A stretch of 64,000 bases of DNA from TMED14 sp003507115 (lineage in GTDB: Bacteria > Bacteroidota > Bacteroidia > Flavobacteriales > Schleiferiaceae), in assembly GCA_943787925.1 (NCBI GenBank), contig CALSOH010000001.1, positions 372,001 through 436,000 of the forward strand. Reading direction: 5' to 3'. Shown one piece after another: positions 8,541-18,197 of this stretch. Position numbers and translations under genes: made by a program. Position 1 is the stretch's first letter. The number at the start of each line of letters is the position of its first letter. The notes below the pieces were generated by a model, which was not told the DNA's origin, ran no database searches, and saw only the letters and a program-made list of their open reading frames with translations.

Positions 8541-9302
8541 ATGCGCGCAATTATTACGGGGGCCAGCACAGGAATTGGCCGAGAAATGGCCAAATACGCC
8601 TATTCTCTTGGCATGGAAGTATGGATAACGGGTCAAAACGCTTCTGCTTTGGCGACCTTATCCGAGGAATGTGGGAAGGCCCCACAGCTCGCTGCTGACT
8701 TGAGTACCCACGCGGGGCAATCTGCCTTGCTGTCTTGGATCCATGAGGTGAAAATTGATCTCTTCGTCAACAATGCAGGCTATGGCGTGTGGAAAGATGT
8801 CGTTCATGCTGAGGACGATGAGCTCGAGAAAATGATTCGACTCAATGTAGAGGCATTGCTCCGCTTGTCCCGGGTCGTAGCCAAAAATATGGTGGCCCAA
8901 GGACATGGCTGCATCTTGAATGTTGCCTCGACCGCGGCTTTCTTGCCCGGTCCCCATATGTCCGCCTACTATGCCTCCAAAGCCTTTGTGCTCTCATTTA
9001 GCGAATCCCTCCACACAGAACTGCGCCGAACTGGCGTAACCGTCACCACGCTTTGCCCAGGTCCGACGAAAAGTCAGTTCTTTGACCGCGCAGGAATGGG
9101 CGCCATGCCTCTGTTGGATGGTCCGTGGATGCCGCAAATGACCAGTGCTTCGGTCGCGAAAGCGGGAGTGGACGCGGCTTTGCGGGGTAAACGCCGCATC
9201 GTGCCCGGAATAATGAATTACCTCAGTAGTAAAGCCCCTATATTTATGCCCCGATCCATCCAGTTAGGCGTGCTTAACTGGCTTCAGGGACCAATTAAAT
9301 AA
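8541..9302 (+). CDS. SDR-family NAD(P)-dependent oxidoreductase
   Basis: A 253-residue Rossmann-fold short-chain dehydrogenase. The cofactor motif TGASTGIG is at residues 6-13, NNAG at 77-80, the catalytic Ser near 130, and Y143-x-x-x-K147 in SAYYASK. The late PGPTKSQFF segment places it with classical DltE/YqjQ-like SDRs. Its substrate is unknown. Only 7 nt separate its stop from the carbonic anhydrase start, so the pair is probably one transcript. Confidence 0.9.
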   Translation: MRAIITGASTGIGREMAKYAYSLGMEVWITGQNASALATLSEECGKAPQLAADLSTHAGQSALLSWIHEVKIDLFVNNAGYGVWKDVVHAEDDELEKMIRLNVEALLRLSRVVAKNMVAQGHGCILNVASTAAFLPGPHMSAYYASKAFVLSFSESLHTELRRTGVTVTTLCPGPTKSQFFDRAGMGAMPLLDGPWMPQMTSASVAKAGVDAALRGKRRIVPGIMNYLSSKAPIFMPRSIQLGVLNWLQGPIK

Positions 9303-9309
9303 CCCTTTC

Positions 9310-9966
9310 ATGGCAAACGAGAAATACACGGCCGAAGAAAATTATCAGCGACTACTCGCCAACAACAAACAATTTGTCTCAGAAAAGTTAGCCGAGGACC
9401 CAGGTTTTTTTGACAAACTCGCAGAGGGCCAAAGCCCCGATTTTTTATGGGTGGGATGTTCCGACTCACGCGTTCCGGCCAACCAAATCACCGGCACCGA
9501 TAGCGGGGAGATCTTTGTTCACCGTAATGTGGCCAATCTGGTGGATATCAATGACATGAACTTTTTGGCTGTTCTGCACTACTCGGTGGATGTACTGAAA
9601 GTGCGGCACATCATTGTGTGTGGTCACTACGGTTGCGGCGGTGTTTTGGCCGCGATGGGCAACACCCACATTGGCACGGTAAATCATTGGATTAGCCGCA
9701 TCAAGGATGTCTACGTGAAGCATGCTGCGGAATTAGATGCGATCCAAGACGAAACGGCACGAGGTAGCCGCTTGGTGGAATTAAATGTGATGGAGCAGGT
9801 TCGGAACTTGGCCAAGATTCCTTTAGTGCAACGCGCATGGAAAAGCCGTGAGCTGAGCATCCATGGATGGGTCTACGGACTCTCGGATGGCATTCTCCAT
9901 GACCTCGAATGCATGCAGGATGACCTAGACGGCATTGAATCCATCTACCGCTACAGCAACATTTAA
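9310..9966 (+). CDS. can: Beta-class carbonic anhydrase
   Basis: A 218-residue cytoplasmic zinc enzyme interconverting CO2 and bicarbonate. Zn ligands are C50, H106 and C109 (GCSDSRVPAN, GHYGCGG); D52 and R54 form the catalytic dyad. Length and motif spacing match Can-type enzymes. It follows the SDR gene by 7 nt and ends before a strong bidirectional terminator. It would supply bicarbonate for carboxylases; I see no direct partner gene. Confidence 0.95.
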   Translation: MANEKYTAEENYQRLLANNKQFVSEKLAEDPGFFDKLAEGQSPDFLWVGCSDSRVPANQITGTDSGEIFVHRNVANLVDINDMNFLAVLHYSVDVLKVRHIIVCGHYGCGGVLAAMGNTHIGTVNHWISRIKDVYVKHAAELDAIQDETARGSRLVELNVMEQVRNLAKIPLVQRAWKSRELSIHGWVYGLSDGILHDLECMQDDLDGIESIYRYSNI

Positions 9967-9985
9967 TCCTTCAACTTTAGGAACG

Positions 9986-10020
9986 AAAAAGGCCGCTCCC
10001 ATCGGAGCGGCCTTTTTTTT
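9986..10020. terminator. Bidirectional terminator between can and TonB receptor
   Basis: GGCCGCTCC/GGAGCGGCC is a perfect 9-bp stem with a 4-nt loop, flanked by A5 and T8 so that it works on both strands. It serves the carbonic anhydrase (+) and the TonB receptor (-). Confidence 0.9.
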
Positions 10021-10037
10021 GGCTAGGTGCGAATCAC

Positions 10038-12482
10038 TTAGAAATCGCAGCGGAAGTAGAAGACAGGGAAGAGGCCCAATTGGTACTCCTCGCGTACAGA
10101 CTCATTGACGGCGGTATTGGGATCATCCAATCCCGGTACATAGGTTAGCGTCAAAATGTTCTTGTTGCTGGTCAAATTGGACAAGTCTAGACCAAATTCC
10201 CACGCCGTGTTGGGGTTGTTCCACTTGTATCCCAACTTTAAGTCAAAACGCTCGTAGGCACGGTATTGGACGGTGTTGTTGGTCTCGTCAACAAAGACGA
10301 TTTCCCCCGTACGGAGTGTTTCCGTCTCATCAACTTGAGCGCCAAACCAGCGCCCCCCAACAGTCGTGTACTTAATGCCCACGTTAAATCGGTTGTTTTT
10401 GCCCAATTTGATTTCTTTTGCTGCCAGAACGTTGAAGGCATAGCGCCCGTTGAAGACGGTATTTCGCCATTCTCCATCTGAGCCTTGGTACTTCGCATCA
10501 AACAAGGACGCCGTGGTCATGAAGTAAAATCCACCGGCAAAGAATCGCTCGACGGTGAGTTCCAGGCCATAGTTTCGGCCCACACCGGTATTTTGCAAAG
10601 TATCAGGCCAAATTCGACCAAAGCCCGTTCCCGCATTGAGCATAGAGAAGCTACTGGGCTTCGTCTCAACGGGTACATCAAAGAGGTACTGGTAGTACGT
10701 CTCGACCTTGGTTTTGATGGGGAGACCCTTGTAGGTGCGTTCCCATCCGCCCGCCACTTGGAGGCTCTTCATCAAGCCAATCCGGTCTGGATTGTGCTCT
10801 TGGGGATCGTGGCCGACAGTAGTGACCGCATAGTAATACAAGTAGGGGGCTTGCATTTGGGCATGCAATCCACTTCCTGCAAAGAAGCGGTCGTGGGCGG
10901 TGGCCTGGTAGCTAATTCCCACACGGGGCTCCAAAGGCATGAAAGAAATTTTGTTCACCCCTGCATACAAGGAAGTGGCACCAGCCGTCAACGTGGTTTT
11001 CTCGGTGAGTCGAGATTTGTATGAAATGTAGGGTTGCACGACAGGCCAAGCCGTTTTGGTGGCCCATTGCACACGCCATGGGGGCAGTGTGCCGGTTACC
11101 CCATCAAATTGCCGGACCGAATCTTGGTAATTCAACATGTAAAGGTCCACATTGACCCCGTATTGAAGGGTTCCACGTAATCCCACTTTTTGGTTGTAGG
11201 AGATGAAGCCATGGATTTTGTTTTCGGAAAAAGTATAATTCAGCATGGTGTCATTCGCGGTAACCACCCAGCCAAACCCGCCACCGTCCACCGGTCCGAT
11301 TTCACGCTGTAGTTTGGTGTTGACCGCGGTAATTCGGGCAGATGAGGCAGCGATGCCCGCCTTCATGAAGGCCCGTTTGCTGATAGGGCGCGTGTAATTG
11401 ACACCGCCAACAATCATGTCGCTCCCGAAGTATTGGTCTCGATCGGTGGAGCCATAGCTCTCGAAACCGCTTGTATCCGTTTGATTGCTGATCAGGATCT
11501 CAATGTCCGAGATGCCAAACATGGTCCACAAGGCCAATTTTCCTCCATTCTTGAGGGGGAAGGTGAGGCGTGCTGCGCCATCTTGGTATTTTGGGATGGC
11601 ATTGGTGCCTAGGTTGATGTTCAAAGCTTGGAACATGCTCAGGGTGCTGTAGCGGTAGACCCCCAAGAAAGACGGGGCCTTGGGGCCTTTTCCAAGTGGC
11701 CCTTCAAGCATCAACTCCGTGCCGAGTAGGCCAAGTTGTGCCGAGCCTTCAAATTTTTGGTTGTTTCCATCGCGCATTTGTAGGTCGAAGACGCCGGCGA
11801 TGGCATTTCCGTATTCGGCGGGCCATGCCCCGGTGAAGAAGTCGGAGTTGGCCAAGAACTTGTTGTTCAAGATGGTAACCGGTCCGCCGCCCGTGCCCGG
11901 GATGGAAAAGTGGTTGGGGTTGGGAATATTGATTCCCTCCATTCGGTAGAGGACGCCTGCGGGGGTGTTGCCGCGGATTACGAGATCGTTGCGCTGATCA
12001 TCCGAACCTTGTACGCCTGCAAAGTTGGTCGCCATCCGGGCCGGTTCTCCGCGCGAACCTGCGTACAGATTCGTTTCCTCCACCGAAAACTGGCGGGAAG
12101 AGACGGTGGCCATTTCGTTTTTCGCCTGACCGGATTGGACGGCGACCACCTCGACCTCGCCCAATTGGGTCGCCATTTCTTGGAGCCCAACACTCAAAAC
12201 CGCCTCTTTGGCCGAGTTCAGTTCAATGGCCTGCGATTGGTTCGCGTAGCCGAAGAGCCCAACGAGAACGGTTTGACGGCCCAAAGGAATCCCCGTCAAG
12301 GTGAATTGACCCGATTCATCGGTGACCACCTTTAGGTCGCCAATCGAGACGGTTGCGCCCATGAGGGGATACTTAGAATCCACGTCAACAACTGTTCCGC
12401 GGACGGTCTGCGTGAGGACCTGGGCCCAGAGAAATTGAGCGGTAAAGACGATGGTTAGGGTAAACAACCAACTGCGTTTCAT
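10038..12482 (-). CDS. TonB-dependent receptor with carboxypeptidase-regulatory-like domain
   Basis: An 814-residue outer-membrane receptor. The signal peptide ends near LWAQ (residue 21), residues ~25-110 form a CarboxypepD_reg-like beta-sandwich, and ~120-240 form the plug (RMATNFAGVQGSDDQRNDLVIRG). The remainder is a 22-strand barrel ending in aromatic Phe, as expected for BAM insertion. The substrate is unknown. There is no SusD partner. A second receptor starts divergently about 110 bp away. It lacks the long SusC-type N-terminal extension. Confidence 0.9.
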   Translation of the reverse strand: MKRSWLFTLTIVFTAQFLWAQVLTQTVRGTVVDVDSKYPLMGATVSIGDLKVVTDESGQFTLTGIPLGRQTVLVGLFGYANQSQAIELNSAKEAVLSVGLQEMATQLGEVEVVAVQSGQAKNEMATVSSRQFSVEETNLYAGSRGEPARMATNFAGVQGSDDQRNDLVIRGNTPAGVLYRMEGINIPNPNHFSIPGTGGGPVTILNNKFLANSDFFTGAWPAEYGNAIAGVFDLQMRDGNNQKFEGSAQLGLLGTELMLEGPLGKGPKAPSFLGVYRYSTLSMFQALNINLGTNAIPKYQDGAARLTFPLKNGGKLALWTMFGISDIEILISNQTDTSGFESYGSTDRDQYFGSDMIVGGVNYTRPISKRAFMKAGIAASSARITAVNTKLQREIGPVDGGGFGWVVTANDTMLNYTFSENKIHGFISYNQKVGLRGTLQYGVNVDLYMLNYQDSVRQFDGVTGTLPPWRVQWATKTAWPVVQPYISYKSRLTEKTTLTAGATSLYAGVNKISFMPLEPRVGISYQATAHDRFFAGSGLHAQMQAPYLYYYAVTTVGHDPQEHNPDRIGLMKSLQVAGGWERTYKGLPIKTKVETYYQYLFDVPVETKPSSFSMLNAGTGFGRIWPDTLQNTGVGRNYGLELTVERFFAGGFYFMTTASLFDAKYQGSDGEWRNTVFNGRYAFNVLAAKEIKLGKNNRFNVGIKYTTVGGRWFGAQVDETETLRTGEIVFVDETNNTVQYRAYERFDLKLGYKWNNPNTAWEFGLDLSNLTSNKNILTLTYVPGLDDPNTAVNESVREEYQLGLFPVFYFRCDF

Positions 12483-12590
12483 AATGGAAGTGATTTGTGT
12501 TCACTAAAAGTAAAGGATTTAAGGGCATTCACTCATCCGAGTGCAACCCACGCCATGCTTTTTGGCATCTTTGTAGAACATTTCCTGCGC

Positions 12591-12800
12591 ATGAAGCAAA
12601 TTTCCGTACTCTTTTTGGCCTGCATGGGGCTATTGTCCCATACCGCCAACGCCCAATCCAAGGGTTCCTACACCGTGAATGGCTTTGTCACCGACAGCCA
12701 AACCGGGGAGAAACTCATTTCGGCCTATGTCTTTGATCAAGTATCTCAGCAAGGCACCACGACCAATGCCTATGGCTTCTTCTCCATGACGCTTCCCTAA
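12591..12800 (+). CDS. TonB-dependent receptor, N-terminal fragment (frameshifted gene)
   Basis: This is the first part of a receptor whose frame is broken several times up to about 13110. It has a signal peptide (MKQISVLFLACMGLLSH, then ANAQ) and the start of a CarboxypepD_reg-like domain (YTVNGFVTDSQTGEKL). At 12797-12802 an extra T in CCC-T-AAG makes a stop. The next frame continues with DSVALQVSF. Further shifts lie near 12830, 13030 (extra base in GTGCTTGCTTGG) and 13109 (extra T in GGCTTTCTACG). Read across them, the sequence is EVEVVGVRAGEVQ, then LLGETDLLKVIQLLPGVQSG, then the barrel part. Start 12591 gives the best signal peptide. Confidence 0.7.
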   Translation: MKQISVLFLACMGLLSHTANAQSKGSYTVNGFVTDSQTGEKLISAYVFDQVSQQGTTTNAYGFFSMTLP

Positions 12801-13031
12801 GGACAGTGTGGCGCTGCAGGTGAGCTTTCATCGGCTACCGCCCCTACCTCCAAGGCAGTTTCCTCAACAGACGCGAAGTGTCACGGAGATGGACGTCATG
12901 CTCGTTCCCGACGATATTCTGCTGGAGGAAGTCGAAGTGGTCGGTGTCCGGGCGGGCGAAGTGCAAGAGCGCACGCAGATGAGTTCGGTCAATTTGGACA
13001 TCAAAACGGTGAAAAACTTGCCGGTGCTTGC

Positions 13032-14981
13032 TTGGTGAAACGGATTTGCTCAAGGTCATTCAATTGCTGCCGGGCGTTCAGAGTGGTACGGAGGGGACCT
13101 CGGGCTTTCTACGTGCGCGGCGGAGGACCGGACCAAAACCTCATCCTCATCGATGGCGTACCCGTTTACAACGTTTCCCACCTCTTTGGCTTTTTCTCGG
13201 TCTTCAATGCAGATGCGATCAACAATGTCCAGCTCATCAAGGGCGGTTTTCCCGCGGAATATGGCGGTCGGCTGTCCTCCGTTCTGGATGTCCGAATGAA
13301 AGAAGGCAACCTGAAGGAATGGAAGGTGGAAGGCGCAGTCGGCGTGATTTCCTCCAAGTTGACCGTGGAAGGTCCGCTCTGGAAGGACCGAACGTCCATG
13401 TTGATTTCTGGCCGACGCACCTATTTGGACGTGTTGACCCAGCCTATCATTCTGGCCAACAACCCCAACGGTACAGGCGGCTACTATTTCTACGATTTCA
13501 ATGCCAAGGTCAATCATAAGATCAACCGCAACAACCAGCTGTATTTGAGCTTTTACAACGGATTGGACGAGGCCTACATCCGCTACAAAGATACCTGGGA
13601 GAATCAGGGAATTCGAACCACGACTAAGTCCGACAACAGTCTAAACTGGGGCAACCGCATCGCGACCGCCCGTTGGAACTGGATTATCACCCCCCAGCTC
13701 TTCAGCAATGTCACGGCCACCTACAGCCGGTACCGCTTCTTGACAGACCTCAACCTAGAAGATACTCGAACGGATTTGGCCACGCAGCAGTCGAGCACCG
13801 ACCGCTTCGCCATCAGTTATTTGTCGTCCATTGAAGACAAGGGTGCGCGCTGGGACTTTGACTATGCGCCATCGCCCAATCACGCCATTAAGTTTGGGGC
13901 CTCCTTCACCCAGCATGCCTACGAGCCTGGGGTGAACAGCATTACCTTCTCATCGGGGGGCAACACCTTGGACACCAATTTTGGCTCCTTCCCTAAAGTG
14001 GCCAACGACTACGTGGCCTTCTTCCAGGACGACTGGAAGATTGGGGATCGTCTCCGGGTGAATATGGGAGTGCATTTTAACGGATTCCAAGTGGATGAGG
14101 TGAATTACCAGAGCTTACAGCCCCGCCTTTCTGCCCGGTACCTGTTGAGTGAAAAGAGCTCGCTCAAATGGAGCTATGTCCAAATGGTGCAGTACATGCA
14201 CTTGTTGGCGAATCAAACGATTGGCCTGCCCACCGACCTCTGGGTGCCAGTGACGGAGAACATTCGGCCGCAAGAAGCCTGGCAGACGGCTATCGGCTAT
14301 GCCCACAATTTGGGCAAAGGCTGGGAGCTCACCTTGGAAGGCTACTACAAGGACATGCAGAACCTGATCGAATACAAAGACGGGGCCTCCTTCTTGTTCG
14401 GCTTCCAGGACTGGCAGGAAAAGGTAACGGTCGGTCGCGGTTGGGCCTATGGCGCCGAATTTCTGCTGGAAAAGAAAACCGGACGCACCACAGGTTGGTT
14501 GGGCTACACCTGGGCCAAGGCCATGCGTCAGTTTGATGAAATTAACTTTGGCGACCCCTATCCGTACACCTACGACCGCCGCCACGACGTGAGTTTGACC
14601 ATGAGCCACCAGTTCAATGAGAAGTGGTCGGGTGGACTCGTGTGGGTCTATGGAACGGGCCGAGCTACGACGCTCCCCACTCGAAAGTACTACGCGCGTC
14701 CCGAGTCATATTCATGGCAACCATGGTACTATGCGATTGAGCAAGTACAGGGCCGTAATAACTTCCGTGAGCCCGCTTATCACCGTTTGGATTTGTCGGT
14801 CACCCGCACCACGCCTACCCGTTGGGGCGAGGAGAGCTGGCAGTTTGGCGTCTACAATGCCTACAACCGCATCAACATTTTCTTCATGGACTTTGGCTAC
14901 GACGACAATGACAACCGCGTGCTGAAAGGCTATGGTTTGTTCCCCATGATTCCTTCTGTGTCTTACGCGTTTAAATTCTAA
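13032..14981 (+). CDS. TonB-dependent receptor, plug and barrel (C-terminal part of frameshifted gene)
   Basis: An open frame of ~649 codons containing most of the plug (AFYVRGGGPDQNLILIDGVP, VYNVSHLFGFFSVFN) and the whole beta-barrel, ending KF as barrels do. The true gene starts at 12591 and would encode about 795 residues. No start codon used in nature is likely inside this piece. The DUF4249 gene starts 3 nt after the stop; receptor plus DUF4249 is a recurrent Bacteroidota pair, probably for uptake of an unknown ligand. If the frameshifts are real, this receptor is inactive while its partner is intact. Confidence 0.8.
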   Translation: MVKRICSRSFNCCRAFRVVRRGPRAFYVRGGGPDQNLILIDGVPVYNVSHLFGFFSVFNADAINNVQLIKGGFPAEYGGRLSSVLDVRMKEGNLKEWKVEGAVGVISSKLTVEGPLWKDRTSMLISGRRTYLDVLTQPIILANNPNGTGGYYFYDFNAKVNHKINRNNQLYLSFYNGLDEAYIRYKDTWENQGIRTTTKSDNSLNWGNRIATARWNWIITPQLFSNVTATYSRYRFLTDLNLEDTRTDLATQQSSTDRFAISYLSSIEDKGARWDFDYAPSPNHAIKFGASFTQHAYEPGVNSITFSSGGNTLDTNFGSFPKVANDYVAFFQDDWKIGDRLRVNMGVHFNGFQVDEVNYQSLQPRLSARYLLSEKSSLKWSYVQMVQYMHLLANQTIGLPTDLWVPVTENIRPQEAWQTAIGYAHNLGKGWELTLEGYYKDMQNLIEYKDGASFLFGFQDWQEKVTVGRGWAYGAEFLLEKKTGRTTGWLGYTWAKAMRQFDEINFGDPYPYTYDRRHDVSLTMSHQFNEKWSGGLVWVYGTGRATTLPTRKYYARPESYSWQPWYYAIEQVQGRNNFREPAYHRLDLSVTRTTPTRWGEESWQFGVYNAYNRINIFFMDFGYDDNDNRVLKGYGLFPMIPSVSYAFKF

Positions 14982-14984
14982 GCG

Positions 14985-15863
14985 ATGAAATCTATTCTTG
15001 CCACAACCGCTGCACTGGCTCTGGTATTCTGGTCCTGCGAGCGCATTATTCCCTTCACGGCTGAGGACGATCAGCCCTTAATTACGTTGTACAGTTCCTT
15101 GGAGCCCGATGCGCCTGTGGAGGCTTTTGTATCGCGGTCGGTGGGCATTCTGGATCAAGGGGAGCCTATTTTGTTAGAGGATGCCATCGTTTGGGCAGAA
15201 GACGGCAGTGGGCAATTGTTAGACACCCTCGAGTTTATAGGGCTTGGGTGGTACCGGTCGCCCAATTTGACTGGGGTAGCGGGCCAAACCTATGTCATCC
15301 GCGCCACCCACGCCTCGTTGCCTGCCGTAAGCGGCTCGGCCAAGATTCCAGCTATTCCAGCTGAAGGGGTGGTGGATTCTGTCACCGCTTTTGATGGTAC
15401 AAGCGGCGGACCAGGAATGGGAGGCATGCCCTATGTCGAGTATTCCTTTGAAATCATCGACGATGGCGAAGCGGGTTATTACCAAATTGAAGGCTACGAG
15501 CGCTTGCGAGGCACCTTCACCATTCCCGAATACCCCTTGCTCATCGAAACAGACGACCCCTTGGTCAACGGTAGCGGATTTGGTCAAGACAAGTGGCAGC
15601 AGCGCATCGACATTTCCAATGAGTTCTTTCTTGGTAGCACGCATACCATGACGCTGCGTGTCTACCAGTGGGACCTTCAGAGCATGGAAATCCTCTTTAA
15701 AATAAAGAAGGTGGACGAGGCCACCTTCTTTTATGAGCGATCCATGGATCAATATCAAAATTCAAACGGGAATCCATTCACACAGCCCGTCTCCGTCTAT
15801 TCTAACGTGTCAAACGGTTTAGGAGTCGTTTCAGGAACGGCATATCGCTGGATTCTGCCGTAA
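14985..15863 (+). CDS. DUF4249 lipoprotein
   Basis: A 292-residue protein with a lipoprotein signal (ALALVFWSC, Cys ~18), followed by ERIIPF and a beta-rich body typical of DUF4249 (SLEPDAPVEAFVSRSVGI, then TYVIRATHASLPAVSGSAKIP). Family members are encoded next to TonB-dependent receptors and are thought to sit in the outer membrane as substrate-binding partners. It is in the same operon as the frameshifted receptor (3-nt gap). Its last 62 bp overlap the end of the convergent MBL-rhodanese gene. Confidence 0.85.
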   Translation: MKSILATTAALALVFWSCERIIPFTAEDDQPLITLYSSLEPDAPVEAFVSRSVGILDQGEPILLEDAIVWAEDGSGQLLDTLEFIGLGWYRSPNLTGVAGQTYVIRATHASLPAVSGSAKIPAIPAEGVVDSVTAFDGTSGGPGMGGMPYVEYSFEIIDDGEAGYYQIEGYERLRGTFTIPEYPLLIETDDPLVNGSGFGQDKWQQRIDISNEFFLGSTHTMTLRVYQWDLQSMEILFKIKKVDEATFFYERSMDQYQNSNGNPFTQPVSVYSNVSNGLGVVSGTAYRWILP

Positions 15864-17325
15864 CCGACGCGGTTTCTGCAACGGGTGGCGCCATGGCAAC
15901 ACCGCTGCTCGGACAGACATAGTTGGTCACCTCAATCCCTTCCTGGTTTTTGATGGCGCCAAAGCCACCCTGAATATCCACGATGTGGTGGACACCTCGG
16001 CTCTTCAGAATAGAACTGAAAATCATGGAGCGGTAGCCCCCCGCACAGTGGATGTACACTGGATTTCCTGAGGGCAACTCGTTAAAGCGTGCATTCAAAT
16101 CGTCCAAAGGCAAGTTGATGGAGGTCGTCATGCGCTCCGCGGTGTATTCACCGACTTTGCGCACATCCAAAACAACGGCCGCGGGATCAGCCGCGAGTCG
16201 CTGAGCGAATTCAGAGGTCGAAATGCTCTCCACCGAGTCGCTTTCCTTGCCGCTGCCTGTCCAGGCGTCAAACCCTCCTTCGAGGTAGCCAAGGACGTGG
16301 TCATAGCCGACACGCGCCATGCGCTTGATGACTTCCTCTTCCCGGCCGAGGTCCGTAACCAGGAGAATGTTTTGTTTAATGTCGGGAATCAAGGCGCCCA
16401 CCCAAGGGGCGAATCCGCCGTCAATCCCTATGTTGATGGAGTTGGGGATATGTCCCGCCGCAAAACTTTGGGGCTTGCGCGTGTCCAAAACGAGCGCTTC
16501 CATTTCGTTGGCCATCGCCTCAAATGCGATGGGGTCAAAAGCCTTACCTGACTCGGCGAGAATTTCTTCAAATCCAGGAATGGCTTTTTTATTGAGGGCA
16601 ACATTCTCAGGGAAGTAAGCGGGGGGAGGCAGGAGTCCATCCGTGACTTCCGCAACAAACTCTTCTCGGGTCATGCTCTCGCGAAGGGCGTAGTTGGTTT
16701 GAAGCTGCTCGCCTAAGGTTCCTACCGTCTCCTTGCTCATATTCTTTCCACAGGCCGATCCCGCACCATGTCCCGGATAGATGACAATTTCGGGGCTCAA
16801 GGTCATGAGTTTGGAGCGCAAGGAATCAAATAGAATGCTCGCCAAATCTTCTTGGGTCATACTAGCGGCTTTTTGAGCCAAATCAGGACGGCCCACATCG
16901 CCAAGGAACAAGGTGTCGCCGGAGAATAAGGCGCGGTCCATGCCCTGCTCGTCGATGAGCAAGTAGCAGGTAGACTCCATGGTGTGCCCCGGGGTGTGCA
17001 GCACTTTGATCTTCAACTCACCCACAGTCAGGATCTCGCCGTCTGTCGCCGAGTGGAAGGGGAAGTCGGGGTTGGCATTGGGGCCATATACGATTTGGGC
17101 GCCTGTTTTCTCCGCCAGGGCCACGTGGCCCGAAACGAAGTCTGCATGGAAATGTGTCTCCAGAACGTACTTGATTTTCACGCCCAATTTTTCGGCACGC
17201 TCCAAGTAGGGTGCGGACTCGCGTAGAGGGTCAATGACAACGGCCTCCCCATTGGAGTGAATGAAGTAGGCGCCTTGGGCTAAGCAGCCCGTGTAAATCT
17301 GTTCGACGTTGGGATGGATATGCAT
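15802..17325 (-). CDS. MBL-fold persulfide dioxygenase-like protein with two rhodanese domains
   Basis: A 507-residue cytoplasmic protein. Residues 1-250 are a metallo-beta-lactamase fold of the ETHE1/persulfide dioxygenase type: H58-F-H60-A-D62, H114 in PGHTMES, D137 in SGDTLFLGD and H186 in YPGHG are the metal ligands. Residues ~265-360 form a rhodanese domain without its catalytic Cys (DLGREEE at that place). Residues ~370-470 form a second one with active C427 (HCAGGYRS). Known relatives oxidise glutathione or protein persulfides to sulfite. The TauE exporter gene lies 29 bp upstream on the same strand, fitting sulfite export. Confidence 0.88.
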   Translation of the reverse strand: MHIHPNVEQIYTGCLAQGAYFIHSNGEAVVIDPLRESAPYLERAEKLGVKIKYVLETHFHADFVSGHVALAEKTGAQIVYGPNANPDFPFHSATDGEILTVGELKIKVLHTPGHTMESTCYLLIDEQGMDRALFSGDTLFLGDVGRPDLAQKAASMTQEDLASILFDSLRSKLMTLSPEIVIYPGHGAGSACGKNMSKETVGTLGEQLQTNYALRESMTREEFVAEVTDGLLPPPAYFPENVALNKKAIPGFEEILAESGKAFDPIAFEAMANEMEALVLDTRKPQSFAAGHIPNSINIGIDGGFAPWVGALIPDIKQNILLVTDLGREEEVIKRMARVGYDHVLGYLEGGFDAWTGSGKESDSVESISTSEFAQRLAADPAAVVLDVRKVGEYTAERMTTSINLPLDDLNARFNELPSGNPVYIHCAGGYRSMIFSSILKSRGVHHIVDIQGGFGAIKNQEGIEVTNYVCPSSGVAMAPPVAETASVTAESSDMPFLKRLLNRLTR

Positions 17326-17354
17326 AGTGTTTGCGTTTTTAAACGTGATAAATC

Positions 17355-18146
17355 TTAGAACAATTCTTTGCCGACAATAAAGAGTCCCATAATTAGGACA
17401 AACCAGCCAAAAGATTTTTGGAGCGGCTTGGAATCAATTTTCTTACTTACAAAGGTACCGATGACCATGCCAATGATAGCGACTATAGTCACCAAACCCA
17501 GTAGGTTCCAATCCATGCTGTACTGCCCCAAATCCCCGGTAAAACCAAGTAGGGATTTGAAAGCAATGATGGTCAGGCTGGTGCCCACGGCGGTCTTCAT
17601 GTCCAAGCCCGTCACGAGGACTAGGGCGGGAATAATCAAAAATCCTCCGCCTGCGCCCACCAGGCCGGTTAGCACGCCGACAATTAATCCCTCCGCGAGA
17701 ATGACGGCAATTTTTTTCCAGGTCGGTAAGGCCGTGGCTGGTGCGCTGGCTTTCTTTCCGACAATCATTCCTCGCGCCGCCAACAGCATCAGGACCGCAA
17801 ACAAGAGCATCAAGAAGGTGCTTCGAGTGAGGGTGAAGGATGCGGTTTCCAGGATGACATCGGGAATCAAGGGAACGAGGTAGGCGCGGGTCATGTAGAC
17901 GGCCACGACGGCAGGGGCCCCAAAATAGAGGGCCGTCCCGAAATCCACTTCTCCTTGACGGGCCTTGGGAACAATGGATGCCAAGCTTGTGGCCCCCACG
18001 ATAAAAAGAGAATAGGCTGTCGCCACGGTGGCATCAATACCAAACAGGTAGACGAGTACAGGGAGGGTCAGAATGGAACCACCACCGCCTAGAATGCCCA
18101 AGGACAGGCCGATAAACAAGGATGCGATGTAGGCGATGATAATCAT
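17355..18146 (-). CDS. TauE/SafE-family sulfite exporter
   Basis: A 263-residue membrane protein with about eight helices and the two Gly-rich TauE repeats (SLGILGGGGSILTLPVLVY and GLVGAGGGFLIIPALVLVTG). The family exports sulfite, sulfoacetate and similar anions. The ATG at 18146 starts exactly at the first helix; the open frame upstream has no transporter sequence. It probably forms an operon with the downstream persulfide-dioxygenase-like gene. A CATCTTTG near-match -7 box and a GTGA-N6-TCAC palindrome lie upstream. Confidence 0.88.
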   Translation of the reverse strand: MIIIAYIASLFIGLSLGILGGGGSILTLPVLVYLFGIDATVATAYSLFIVGATSLASIVPKARQGEVDFGTALYFGAPAVVAVYMTRAYLVPLIPDVILETASFTLTRSTFLMLLFAVLMLLAARGMIVGKKASAPATALPTWKKIAVILAEGLIVGVLTGLVGAGGGFLIIPALVLVTGLDMKTAVGTSLTIIAFKSLLGFTGDLGQYSMDWNLLGLVTIVAIIGMVIGTFVSKKIDSKPLQKSFGWFVLIMGLFIVGKELF

Positions 18147-18197
18147 AGAATCAAGGAGGTAACGATGCAAAGATGGTAGAAATGATGTGTCCCCGAA

